A stretch of DNA of 38,819 bases, from contig CAIXSY010000338.1 in NCBI GenBank assembly GCA_903922175.1, positions 1 through 38,819 on the forward strand, written 5' to 3'. The position numbers and the translations under genes were made by a program. Of this stretch, positions 8,940 to 17,532 are shown piece after piece. Each line of letters opens with the position of its first letter. Within the stretch, counting starts at the first letter, position 1. This stretch comes from an uncultured delta proteobacterium. Its GTDB lineage: Bacteria; Bdellovibrionota_C; UBA2361; CAIXSY01. A model generated the notes under the pieces. It was not told the DNA's origin, made no database searches, and saw only the letters and a program-made list of their open reading frames with translations.

Positions 8940-10079
8940 ATGAAACAGCAGCTATTTTTCTGGGCAACGATCGTCACAAGTGGAGGTTTGTGCCTAGCGG
9001 CACTGGCTGAAGATGCCACGGTCTCTGCGTCTTGTACTGAGGCCGCCAAAAAATTAGCGCAGGGTGCGCAGTTGGGCGATGGCTCCCCGGCCGAGGAGAC
9101 GTTTTACCGCGATGCAGCCACGGACTGTCCCGCTATGCCCGACGCGCATCATAACCTAGGAGTTCTTCTTCTAAAGCAAAAGAAGCTAGATCTGGCAGAA
9201 GCTGAATTTACCAAAGCACTTTCGATTAAAGAATCTGCCGATTCACGTTTAGCCTTGGCCTCAGCTCTTGTTGAGCTACAGAGATACGGCGAAGCTGAGG
9301 CCGCCTACCAAAAGGTTATCGAAAAAGAGCCTAAGAATGCACGTGCTTTTATTGGGCTAGGGGTTCTTTATGAACGTCGCAAGAACAGCGAGCGTGCGGT
9401 GGAGGTTCTGCATAAGGCCACCGCGCTCGATCCAGACAGTGAGCTTGCTTTTTTTAACCTAGGTGCCGTAGAGGAGCGTTCTGGGCAGCTCGAGGCGGCA
9501 CTCGCCGCCTATGAGCGCGCCTGGGAGATCAACCCGAAAAATATCGAGACCGGCCTTTTTCTTGGGCTTCTCTATGTCAAAATGGGAAAGTTCGACGAAG
9601 CTGAGCACGTCCTGGCTCAGGCTCTCTTGATAAAGCCGGAGGATGTAGAGCTACAGCGCGCGATGGGTGTTGTTTATCAGCAGCAGGGCGACCTGGATAA
9701 AGCTGAGCTGGCACTACGCAAGGCGGTAACGCTTGCCCCGCAGGATGTGTTTTCGCAGATCGACCTCGGATTGGTGCTTATCGCCAAGAAGCAGGAGGGG
9801 CTAGCAGAGGAGTCGCTTAAAAAGGCGGTTGCCCTTGCTCCACGAAATGCCCGCGCCCTAAGCGCCTTGGGCTGGGCTCAGCTCGCTCTGGGCAAATACA
9901 ACGAGGCCGAGGCCTCGCTTAAGCTCGCCGTTGAGCTGGACAGCAATGAGGCCAGTGCACATAACAATCTCGGAGTACTCTACCAGCGCAGCGGGAGAAG
10001 CGAAGAGGCACAGAGCGAATTTGCGGCGGCTCTTAAGGTTGACCCTGGGCTGGACGAGGCCAAGAAGAATAGCCGCTAG
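8940..10079 (+). CDS. Secreted TPR-repeat protein
   Basis: Signal peptide and about eight TPR units (AEAAYQKVIEKEPKNARAFIGLGVLYERR...). Confidence 0.88.
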   Translation: MKQQLFFWATIVTSGGLCLAALAEDATVSASCTEAAKKLAQGAQLGDGSPAEETFYRDAATDCPAMPDAHHNLGVLLLKQKKLDLAEAEFTKALSIKESADSRLALASALVELQRYGEAEAAYQKVIEKEPKNARAFIGLGVLYERRKNSERAVEVLHKATALDPDSELAFFNLGAVEERSGQLEAALAAYERAWEINPKNIETGLFLGLLYVKMGKFDEAEHVLAQALLIKPEDVELQRAMGVVYQQQGDLDKAELALRKAVTLAPQDVFSQIDLGLVLIAKKQEGLAEESLKKAVALAPRNARALSALGWAQLALGKYNEAEASLKLAVELDSNEASAHNNLGVLYQRSGRSEEAQSEFAAALKVDPGLDEAKKNSR

Positions 10080-10236
10080 GTAACTGCTCGCCCCTCATCG
10101 GCTAACGCTGACGTCAAACGTCTTACGCCGGACGGAAAACGTCGACGTTAGACCTTAGACGTCAGCGTCATCGGTTCTAGAAATGGTCATTTTGTTAGGA
10201 ATATACGCACAGCTTGACGAAGGGGCGAGTGGTTGC
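10080..10236. mobile_element. Family A hairpin MITE, copy 2 (157 bp, internal arm deletion), TSD 6/8
   Basis: Ends GTAACTGCTCGCCCCT / AGGGGCGAGTGGTTGC; flanks GCCGCTAG and GCCCTTAG. Confidence 0.88.
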
Positions 10237-10328
10237 GCCCTTAGATTCTTTTAAGGCCGTCGGATGATGCAGTTAGCAGAAAGCTGATATCAGATCTCGG
10301 ATAGCAGAAGGCAACCGTTCACACCCGC

Positions 10329-10416
10329 TGTCATCCCGAGGAGCTCTACCCTTTTTGAGGTGATAGCTGATTCGATGCAGAGGCGCAGGAAAAGGGTAGA
10401 GCTCCTCGGGATGACA
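10329..10416. repeat. 27-bp perfect inverted repeat hairpin
   Basis: TGTCATCCCGAGGAGCTCTACCCTTTT (10329-10355) / AAAAGGGTAGAGCTCCTCGGGATGACA (10390-10416). Confidence 0.95.
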
Positions 10417-10475
10417 TTTGGCGCACCTTGACAGCAGGGGGCGTGAGCGGTTACCACAGAAGGCTGAAAACGAAA

Positions 10476-10509
10476 AACCCGGTGTAAGCTTTGTGGCTTA
10501 CACCGGGTT
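10476..10509 (-). terminator. Rho-independent terminator downstream of the 39-aa ORF
   Basis: Minus strand AACCCGGTGTAAGC-CACAAA-GCTTACACCGGGTT followed by TTTCGTTTTC; 14-bp perfect stem. Confidence 0.75.
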
Positions 10510-10560
10510 CCCTTAGAACAAAGCAGTTTCCGTTAACGAAAACTGCTACCCAGAACCAAG

Positions 10561-10680
10561 TTACTTCTTGGTCGATGGCTGAGTCTGTGGCTTAGCCTGC
10601 TGGGGCTGTCCCGTCTGTCCCGGCTTAGCAGTCTGAGGGTTTGTCGGTTTACCTGAATTACCGCAGCATCCTTCACCCAT
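10561..10680 (-). CDS. Small 39-aa protein MGEGCCGNSGKPTNPQTAKPGQTGQPQQAKPQTQPSTKK
   Basis: ATG preceded by GGAGATATTTT, complete ORF, followed 50 nt downstream by a strong intrinsic terminator on the same strand; absent from the supplied ORF track because of length. Confidence 0.6.
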   Translation of the reverse strand: MGEGCCGNSGKPTNPQTAKPGQTGQPQQAKPQTQPSTKK

Positions 10681-10906
10681 AAAATATCTCCAATAGTTTT
10701 TAATTTAAAATCTCTCCACACCGACCTGGAAAATCCAGATACAAACGGGAAAGTCATCGTGAGCAAGATCGTACTTCAGCCGAAATAACCCCGTAAAGTG
10801 CGATTAGAGAGCGAAAATGTAGCGGCGTCGGCAATTTAGGCGGACTGCAGAAAGTGTCCAAAAAAATGACACCTAGTAAAATTCACCTTGACAACTTTCT
10901 AGAACG

Positions 10907-12139
10907 CTATTTGCTAAGCGCCTGCGCCAATCGCTTGGGGCTGATAAGTGAAAGTAGGCGGTCATAGGTCAGGTTTAGGCGCTTAGTAAAGACCTCAAAT
11001 GTATATCTCTCCTCGGCTAGACGCTTGGCATTTGCTCCAAGGACTCGCCGCTTCTCTGGGTCCGCAATAAGAGAGAGGATGCCCTTAGCAAAATCGTCCG
11101 CCACGGGGTCGCGCAGTTCGGCTACGCTTGCGCTGAGAACCTGCGTATTGGTTTCAAGCTTAGTCGCAATGATCGCCCGGCCGGAATGTAAGTAGGAGTA
11201 AACCTTCATCGGTGTGTTGTTGCCCTGAGTACGTGGTGAAGCAAGGATATCAGCCTGCATGATGTAGCTGCTAATCTCGCTGATTGGGCGGGCACCGATG
11301 AAGTGGCACTGTGCAGCGATGCCCAGCTTGCTGCAAACGTCGCGGTAGGAAGCAACATGTTCGGGGGCACCTCCGACAACCACCAAATGAGCCTGCGGGC
11401 AGTCGCCTGCGACCTTATCAAAGCTCTCGACTAGTAGGTCAATTCCTTGATATGCCTCAAGATTACCGATGTACATGATGACAACGTCAGTGCTCTTGGC
11501 ACCGATCTCTTGGCGCAAAAGTGCCGCCGAATTACTCGTTTCCTCTGTCAACAAAGAAACGTCGCGCAGGACCGAGACCTCGCGCGACCCATAGTGCACA
11601 GCTATCTTAGCCAGCGAATCGCATACCGGAACAACCGCCAAACTGCACCGAACTGCCACTCTCTCGAACCAGCGCAATGCTGGTTCGACCATCCGCAGCC
11701 AGGCCCACTTCTCCACTGCCTGTCCGGCAAGATTCGAGTCCATATCGTAGATATAGGGGATACCGAAGATGCTTTTTACTAGTAGAGCAATAAACACCGC
11801 TTCCTCGACCGCATGCAGCATAACATAGGGCGCTTTGCGATTGCGCCAGACAAGCTGCATCACCTTCACCAGAAAAATGAGGTCGCAGAGGACTTTCTGA
11901 AGTGAGATACCGGGGCCGATATTACGCAGAATTCGTGGGGCAGAGATGCGATAGTGGTTCACACCGGCGATGTCGATAGGGCGCCCTTCGTGGTAGGTCA
12001 AGAGATCTATCTCTAGCTTCTTTGCGGGATCGGTCTCGGCGTTACTACGTGAAGCCAACACCCGCAGCGCAAGCTTTACCGCGATCGGCGTGCCGCGCTC
12101 GACAAAAAATGGCTGTGGGGCTAAAAATAGAATCTTCAT
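10907..12139 (-). CDS. Glycosyltransferase family 4
   Basis: MYIGNLEAYQGIDLLVESF, ILASPRTQGNNTPMKVYSYLHSGRAIIAT (GT4 nucleotide-sugar motif region). Confidence 0.85.
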   Translation of the reverse strand: MKILFLAPQPFFVERGTPIAVKLALRVLASRSNAETDPAKKLEIDLLTYHEGRPIDIAGVNHYRISAPRILRNIGPGISLQKVLCDLIFLVKVMQLVWRNRKAPYVMLHAVEEAVFIALLVKSIFGIPYIYDMDSNLAGQAVEKWAWLRMVEPALRWFERVAVRCSLAVVPVCDSLAKIAVHYGSREVSVLRDVSLLTEETSNSAALLRQEIGAKSTDVVIMYIGNLEAYQGIDLLVESFDKVAGDCPQAHLVVVGGAPEHVASYRDVCSKLGIAAQCHFIGARPISEISSYIMQADILASPRTQGNNTPMKVYSYLHSGRAIIATKLETNTQVLSASVAELRDPVADDFAKGILSLIADPEKRRVLGANAKRLAEERYTFEVFTKRLNLTYDRLLSLISPKRLAQALSK

Positions 12140-12247
12140 ACGGCGTTAGGGCGGAAGTATACCCGTTCTGCCGCCCTTGGGAAGGGTTTGAGCTTGAGAT
12201 AGTAGGCAGGTTGTGCAGAGCAGTTACACTAAGCTAAAACGATAACC

Positions 12248-12313
12248 GTTCGAAAAGGGGGACGCTTCCCTTTTTCCTCGGTTCGAAAAGGGGGACGCTT
12301 CCCTTTTTCCTCG
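12248..12313. repeat. Tandem 33-nt x2 repeat with internal hairpin
   Basis: GTTCGAAAAGGGGGACGCTTCCCTTTTTCCTCG twice, identical. Confidence 0.95.
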
Positions 12314-12366
12314 CGAGGGAACCTCCCTCAACTCGATCTGGAAGTAATTCATTCATAGGCAGTCTT

Positions 12367-13401
12367 ATGGGTTTGGCATTGGTTACAGGGTCAACGGGGT
12401 TTGTCGGCTCCACGCTTTGCGAGGAGCTCGCTGCTGCCGGGTATGGTGTGCGCGCGCTTCATCGCCCGAGCAGTAAGCTCGAGGTCTTCAAAGGCCGGGC
12501 GATTGAACCTGTACTTGGTGACGTTACCGAGCGTGAGTCCCTGGAACGCGCTATGCGCGGCGTGGACTATGTCTTCCATGTAGCGGCGTTGTACCGCGAG
12601 GCGAAGTTCGGCGATGAGGCCTACTGGAAGGTTAATTTTGAGGGCACCCGCAATGTTCTAGAAGCTGCCAAGCAAGCCGGGGTTAAACGAGTGCTGCATA
12701 CCAGCACAACTGGGGTGATGGGAAATATCACCAACCCGCCGGCCAACGAAGAGCACCCTTATCACCCAGACGATGTCTACCAGCAGAGCAAGACTGAAGC
12801 CGAGAAGCTGGCATTGGAGTGGTTCCGAGGCGGAAAGATTGATGGCTGCATCATTCGCCCGACGATGATCTGGGGCCCGCGTGACACTAGGCTTTTTAAG
12901 TTGTTCAAAGGGGTGGCCAGCCGAACCCTGCCGATTATTGGCAACGGTAAAACTCTCAATCATTATATCTTGGTTAACGACCTGGCACGGGCCTTTCGAC
13001 TGGCGATCGAGAACCCACGCACCAATGGGCAGCTCTACCTCGTGGGGAATGAGCGCATCGTTACCTTAGAGTACACCCTACAGTGCATCGCCAAAATTTA
13101 TGGGGTCAAGCTCTGGCCCTTTAAAATACCTGCTTGGCCGATCCAATTTCTTGGTAGTGTTGTCGAGCGCCTCTGTCGTCCGTTCGGAGTCGAGCCTCCG
13201 CTGCACCGCCGTCGGGTCGATTTCTTCGTTAAATCGCGCGCCTTTGATTGTTCAAAGGCCGCCCGTGAGCTGGGATTTCGCCCGACCTATAAATTCGAGG
13301 AGGAGGTTGAGTACGTAGCTCGCTGGTATGTTGATAATGGCTGGATCGGCCTCAAAACAGCTATGCATTCACTGGCGCAATCAACATGCGGCGAGCGATG
13401 A
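12367..13401 (+). CDS. NAD-dependent sugar epimerase, HpnA-like
   Basis: VTGSTGFVGSTLCEEL, YQQSKTEAE, HpnA-like length and architecture. Confidence 0.8.
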   Translation: MGLALVTGSTGFVGSTLCEELAAAGYGVRALHRPSSKLEVFKGRAIEPVLGDVTERESLERAMRGVDYVFHVAALYREAKFGDEAYWKVNFEGTRNVLEAAKQAGVKRVLHTSTTGVMGNITNPPANEEHPYHPDDVYQQSKTEAEKLALEWFRGGKIDGCIIRPTMIWGPRDTRLFKLFKGVASRTLPIIGNGKTLNHYILVNDLARAFRLAIENPRTNGQLYLVGNERIVTLEYTLQCIAKIYGVKLWPFKIPAWPIQFLGSVVERLCRPFGVEPPLHRRRVDFFVKSRAFDCSKAARELGFRPTYKFEEEVEYVARWYVDNGWIGLKTAMHSLAQSTCGER

Positions 13402-14891
13402 CACAGTCTAGCTGGCTTGTCAGTATCGAGCAGGCGAGCGATCGCGTTCTTCGGACCTACGCTACGCCGTGCCTAGGGGCCTGCCTTGCGATCCTCTTCC
13501 TATGGGCACTATTGCCGTCGCCACCGATCCCCGATCCGGATGTCTTTGCGCGCCTCGCTGTCGGTAAGCTGATCGTGGGAAACGGAGTCGTAAGTGACCA
13601 GGACCCCTTTGCCTTTACAGCCAGACTCCCCCAGTGGATCGACCATGAGTGGTTAAGCGGTCTTATCTTCTATGGAGCCTGGTGCCTCGATGGCGAACGT
13701 GCGCTCTATCTGGTGCAGATCTTAGCGCTCGTCGCTACCGTAGCTCTGCTTATGGCGTCACAGCGTCTTCTCGTTCGCTCTCCCGTCGCCAACCTAGCGC
13801 TCTTTGTGCTCGCAGTTGTTCCCTGCGTTTACCTTTGGACTACCACCGTCCGCTCGCAGATCTTTACCTACATCTTCACCGCATACCTGTTTTTGGCTCT
13901 CGTGCGATACGCTGTACATAAAGAGGGAAAGCTTCTCCTTGCCTTCCCAATCCTGATGCTTATCTGGGCCAACGCCCACGGCGGATTTGTTGTTGGCCTA
14001 GGGCTGCTTGGTATTTCAAGTTGTATCTTTCTTGCGCGAGGTAGGCTTTTGCCGATTGCCGTCCTGGGCGTGAGTGTTCTTGTGACGGCGATCAATCCCT
14101 ATGGGCCGGTAACCTATTGGCGCTATATTATTTCGGCGGTCGGCATGTCTCGTCGGGGGATTGATGAGTGGCTCCCGCTCAACCCTTTTTCGGCGGCAGG
14201 GCTTATCCCCACTCTTTTGCTGGCATTAGTAGGAGTTGGCGCAATCCTAAAGATCAAACATCGTCAGGGTACCTACCTAGATCTCCTCTGGGGGATGATT
14301 ATCGTTACCTGTGCGCTGTTCGGCTTTACGCATTTTCGACTCGTGGCGCTGCTACTTATGGCGCTGGCGGTGTTCGGCGCTCCGTTTATAGAGGCAATAT
14401 CGCAGCGTTTTGCATCGCTCAGCGCGGCCACACTTCGCGTCTGCCTTTGGCTCGGAGCTCCGTGTCTCCTCGTTGCCGCTTGGAGCGTAACGGGAGCGCT
14501 CTCAAACCTTCGTGCTCTTAGCTTCGACTTTCGCAGCTACCCAGTGAGCGCAGTTAATTACTTAAAGAGCGTCCAGAAGGGGGGAAACGTCCTCGTTTCG
14601 TTTAACGCCGGGTCCTACGTAATTTGGAATTTATATCCACGCTTTAAAGTAGCCCTCGACGGACGCTACGAAGAGCTCTACCCGGATTCCACCGTTTACA
14701 GCGTGGCCCGCGCCCTTGACCCACGCCACCCAGGCTATCTCCAGGCGCTTAACGAGATAGATCCGGACTTTATCATCCTACCGAGCGAACTAACGGCGAG
14801 TTATACGCCGCAGTATCCAGTTGTTTTCTCGGATGGGGAGTTTGCGGTGCTACGCCGTCCGCAAAAAGTCTTGACGCAAGAAGCACATTGA
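13386..14891 (+). CDS. Polytopic membrane protein (GT-C/glycosyltransferase-39-like)
   Basis: ~11 predicted hydrophobic segments; DPDVFARLAVGKLI..DPFAFTARLPQWIDHEWLSG resembles GT-C type proteins; overlaps upstream gene by 16 nt. Confidence 0.6.
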   Translation: MRRAMTQSSWLVSIEQASDRVLRTYATPCLGACLAILFLWALLPSPPIPDPDVFARLAVGKLIVGNGVVSDQDPFAFTARLPQWIDHEWLSGLIFYGAWCLDGERALYLVQILALVATVALLMASQRLLVRSPVANLALFVLAVVPCVYLWTTTVRSQIFTYIFTAYLFLALVRYAVHKEGKLLLAFPILMLIWANAHGGFVVGLGLLGISSCIFLARGRLLPIAVLGVSVLVTAINPYGPVTYWRYIISAVGMSRRGIDEWLPLNPFSAAGLIPTLLLALVGVGAILKIKHRQGTYLDLLWGMIIVTCALFGFTHFRLVALLLMALAVFGAPFIEAISQRFASLSAATLRVCLWLGAPCLLVAAWSVTGALSNLRALSFDFRSYPVSAVNYLKSVQKGGNVLVSFNAGSYVIWNLYPRFKVALDGRYEELYPDSTVYSVARALDPRHPGYLQALNEIDPDFIILPSELTASYTPQYPVVFSDGEFAVLRRPQKVLTQEAH

Positions 14892-14901
14892 TGGCGGACG
14901 A

Positions 14902-14946
14902 AGAAGCGCGCGAGCGCGCGCTTCTAGCCCACCTTCGGTGCGAGAA
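14902..14946. repeat. GC hairpin plus dispersed tail CTAGCCCACCTTCGGTGCGAGAA
   Basis: GAAGCGCGCGAGCGCGCGCTTC then tail at 14924-14946. Confidence 0.85.
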
Positions 14947-15178
14947 CCTGTGGCAGTCACCCGTTTGGTGAGCATTTCTTTTAGCGCGGGAGGACACGGT
15001 GTACGCAGAGGGGAACCTTCTCCGCGTACCTCGTGCTAAAATTCTTATGTTTACATCTGTTCAGCTGCTCTTTTTAGGTTGACTAGTAGGTGACATTTAG
15101 GAGTTGACCGACTGTGACGGGGCTGAGACTGGCAATAAGAGCTATCTATCACCTAGCAACGTGGGTGCGTAGTTACCC

Positions 15179-16147
15179 CTAATGTACCACAGTTCCAACG
15201 CTAAGATCTCCGACAATAGCATGATGGTCCGAGCCAGGCACGGTGACCGTTGAGCAGCGCTGCACTCCTAATCCGCGCACGAAGATGTGGTCAATTGGAA
15301 TAAGCAGTGGAAAAAACTGGGCCGGCCAGGTCGGAAGGAGTCCGAAGCCGCGACGGCATTCGCTAAGATTAGTCCCCGAGATCAAATCTGCATAGTATGG
15401 GGAAAATACACTAACATTCAAATCACCGGCGATAATCAGCGGAAATGTGCCCAGCCGGTCAACATATCGCTTTAGGTTAATCAGATACTCATTACGCGAA
15501 CGAAAAAGAAACCTACTGCTCGGTGGAATGGCGTGGACCACCAGCAACTGAACAACACCGGAATTAAGCTGCAGGCCGGCTTCAATCGCTGGCAGCTCAA
15601 GTTCATCAAAAGTAACGATCTGTGGAGTAATCAGCGGAACCCTAGAGTAAATGCCGATTCCAAAGTTATCCTGGCGAGGAAGCAGGAAGCTGTAGGGGTA
15701 TTTCTGCGCGAGAGGCTGCAAGTCAGTCTTCCAGCGCGAGTCAATCTCCTGGATACAAACGACGTCCGGTGACTCTCGCAGAACCATCTGCAGCACATCA
15801 GTTGACGAGGTGTTCGGCGTATGAACGTTAAGATTCATGACTCGAAATGTCGGCATGGCAGAAAATTGTGCGGATGCTGGGATGTACCACTGCACCACTG
15901 GCCATGTGTTGAGCGCTGCGAGCAGCAGGCCTAAAATGAGAAATATACGCTGGCGGAAGTAGAGCACGACTCCCAGGGCTCCCAAGAGCAGGTACTGAGC
16001 ACGAAAGTGTGATAAGAGTTCAAAATAAGGAAAGCGCGCCAGGAAAATAGCACACAGCGTTGCTCCCAAGGCCAAAGACATTCCAAGTTTGACCGAAGAG
16101 CCTAACGCCTCAAACAGTTTTGTAATTCTGTGATTACGCTGATTCAT
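15179..16147 (-). CDS. Endonuclease/exonuclease/phosphatase family protein with N-terminal TM segments
   Basis: RVMNLNVHT, VVCIQEID, IIAGDLNVS, PGSDHHAIVGDL motifs. Confidence 0.85.
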   Translation of the reverse strand: MNQRNHRITKLFEALGSSVKLGMSLALGATLCAIFLARFPYFELLSHFRAQYLLLGALGVVLYFRQRIFLILGLLLAALNTWPVVQWYIPASAQFSAMPTFRVMNLNVHTPNTSSTDVLQMVLRESPDVVCIQEIDSRWKTDLQPLAQKYPYSFLLPRQDNFGIGIYSRVPLITPQIVTFDELELPAIEAGLQLNSGVVQLLVVHAIPPSSRFLFRSRNEYLINLKRYVDRLGTFPLIIAGDLNVSVFSPYYADLISGTNLSECRRGFGLLPTWPAQFFPLLIPIDHIFVRGLGVQRCSTVTVPGSDHHAIVGDLSVGTVVH

Positions 16148-17229
16148 TCTAGTTGCGGTAAGCTAATGCCAATCCGTGCCGGTACCGTTACTTTCGCCGA
16201 AATCTCGACGGGGACGATCTTATTTGAGACTAACCACGTATAGATCGCCTCGGCCGCCATACGGTGGGCGATCTCGTTCGGATGGAAGTCCTCCCCCGGA
16301 AGCACCTGTAGGCGCTCAACGGGGATCCCGCGATATATCTCGGTGACATCGAGTGCGGGGACATTCAACGAGGCTAATAGTTTTGTAATCTTCTGGTCGA
16401 TCGGCCAAAAGGGATAGCTCTCATCCACGGGGACACCGAACAGCGGAAATATAACGGCGACAACAGGAACCCCTTTTTTCTTTCCGATGTGGGCGATGTG
16501 CTCCCAGGAGCCGCGAAAGTTATCCCATGTAGCTTTGCGCTCGAAAAGATCGAAAAACTTCTTGGTGTAGTTGCGCCGAGTTTCGTTGTTGTGCAGCCGA
16601 GTCAAGGCAAAAACGAGTGAGTGCCAATGGCGGAAAATCCAGGTGTCGGGCAGTTCGAGGGCGCCGAATTTATTCTTTTCGAGGAGAAGCTGCTGTGGCG
16701 TGTACGGTTTTAGCTCAGGGTCATTCAAGGTGATTTGAACAACGATAAGGTCGGCCTGCTCGACTACAGCCCGGACAACAACGGGGACCTCGTGGTTCGT
16801 TGAATAGGCGGGAACTCCGTAGTTAATCACATCAACCCGGGGCTGGGTGGTATTCAGGTTAAACCAACGCTCAAGACGTTTCGGGAAGGCATCGTCGAAC
16901 TGCATGTACGGCGCGAAGGTAAAGGAATCTCCGACAACGGCGATACGATATGTGCCGGCGGGCTTTACCACCTCGTGGGCAACGTCCTGCAAGGTAGGCG
17001 CCCCTTCAGGGACGAAATAGACGTTGGGACGGTCACGCCAGTTTGGGGGAGGGGCATTATGCAGAAGACGGAAGCCCACCTCGATCAGCAGCAGCGCAAG
17101 CATGATCCCGAATACGGTCATGCCGCTTGAGAGCACAACAGTTTTTATTGCCGAGTGAATCCTTGGTGTAACTTGCTCGGCTACAGGGATGATAGGATCT
17201 TGGTCCATATAGCTGCGCTGTTTTAGCAT
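16144..17229 (-). CDS. SGNH/GDSL hydrolase-type membrane-anchored protein
   Basis: VVGDSFTFAPYM (block I), FHPNEIAHRMAAEAI (block V); start placed at ATG with GAGAGGAT RBS because the longer ORF (to 17322) reads into a family A repeat; 4-nt overlap with next gene. Confidence 0.75.
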   Translation of the reverse strand: MLKQRSYMDQDPIIPVAEQVTPRIHSAIKTVVLSSGMTVFGIMLALLLIEVGFRLLHNAPPPNWRDRPNVYFVPEGAPTLQDVAHEVVKPAGTYRIAVVGDSFTFAPYMQFDDAFPKRLERWFNLNTTQPRVDVINYGVPAYSTNHEVPVVVRAVVEQADLIVVQITLNDPELKPYTPQQLLLEKNKFGALELPDTWIFRHWHSLVFALTRLHNNETRRNYTKKFFDLFERKATWDNFRGSWEHIAHIGKKKGVPVVAVIFPLFGVPVDESYPFWPIDQKITKLLASLNVPALDVTEIYRGIPVERLQVLPGEDFHPNEIAHRMAAEAIYTWLVSNKIVPVEISAKVTVPARIGISLPQLE

Positions 17230-17277
17230 AGATTCTATCCTCTCGGACAGCACCTGGCACGAATTCTTGAAAAGGAG

Positions 17278-17449
17278 GTAACTGCTCGCCCCTAATCGGC
17301 TAACGCTGACGTCAAACGTCATACGCCGGACGTAAAGCGTCGACGTCAGACGTCCGGCGTTAGACCTAAGACGTCAGCGTCATCGGTTCTCAACAAGGGT
17401 CATTTTGTTAAGGCTATATGCACAGCTTGACGAGGGGGCGCGTAGTTAC
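17278..17449. mobile_element. Family A hairpin MITE, copy 3 (172 bp), TSD AAAAGGAG
   Basis: Ends GTAACTGCTCGCCCCT / GGGGGCGCGTAGTTAC; perfect 8-bp TSD at 17270-17277 and 17450-17457. Confidence 0.92.
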
Positions 17450-17532
17450 AAAAGGAGTTTAAATGGTAAGCTGGCGAAGGTAGAATAAAACGATTGCTAA
17501 GGGAATGACAACGCTTGATACTATCCTCGATT

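Noticed and set aside
15060-15175. Possible fourth family A copy ending GGGTGCGTAGTTAC at ~15174
   Set aside because: Only the right end resembles the family; no left end, hairpin core or TSD found.
17229-17322. N-terminal extension of the SGNH hydrolase (MTFDVSVSRLGASS...)
   Set aside because: Encoded by the family A element; internal ATG with good RBS is a better start.
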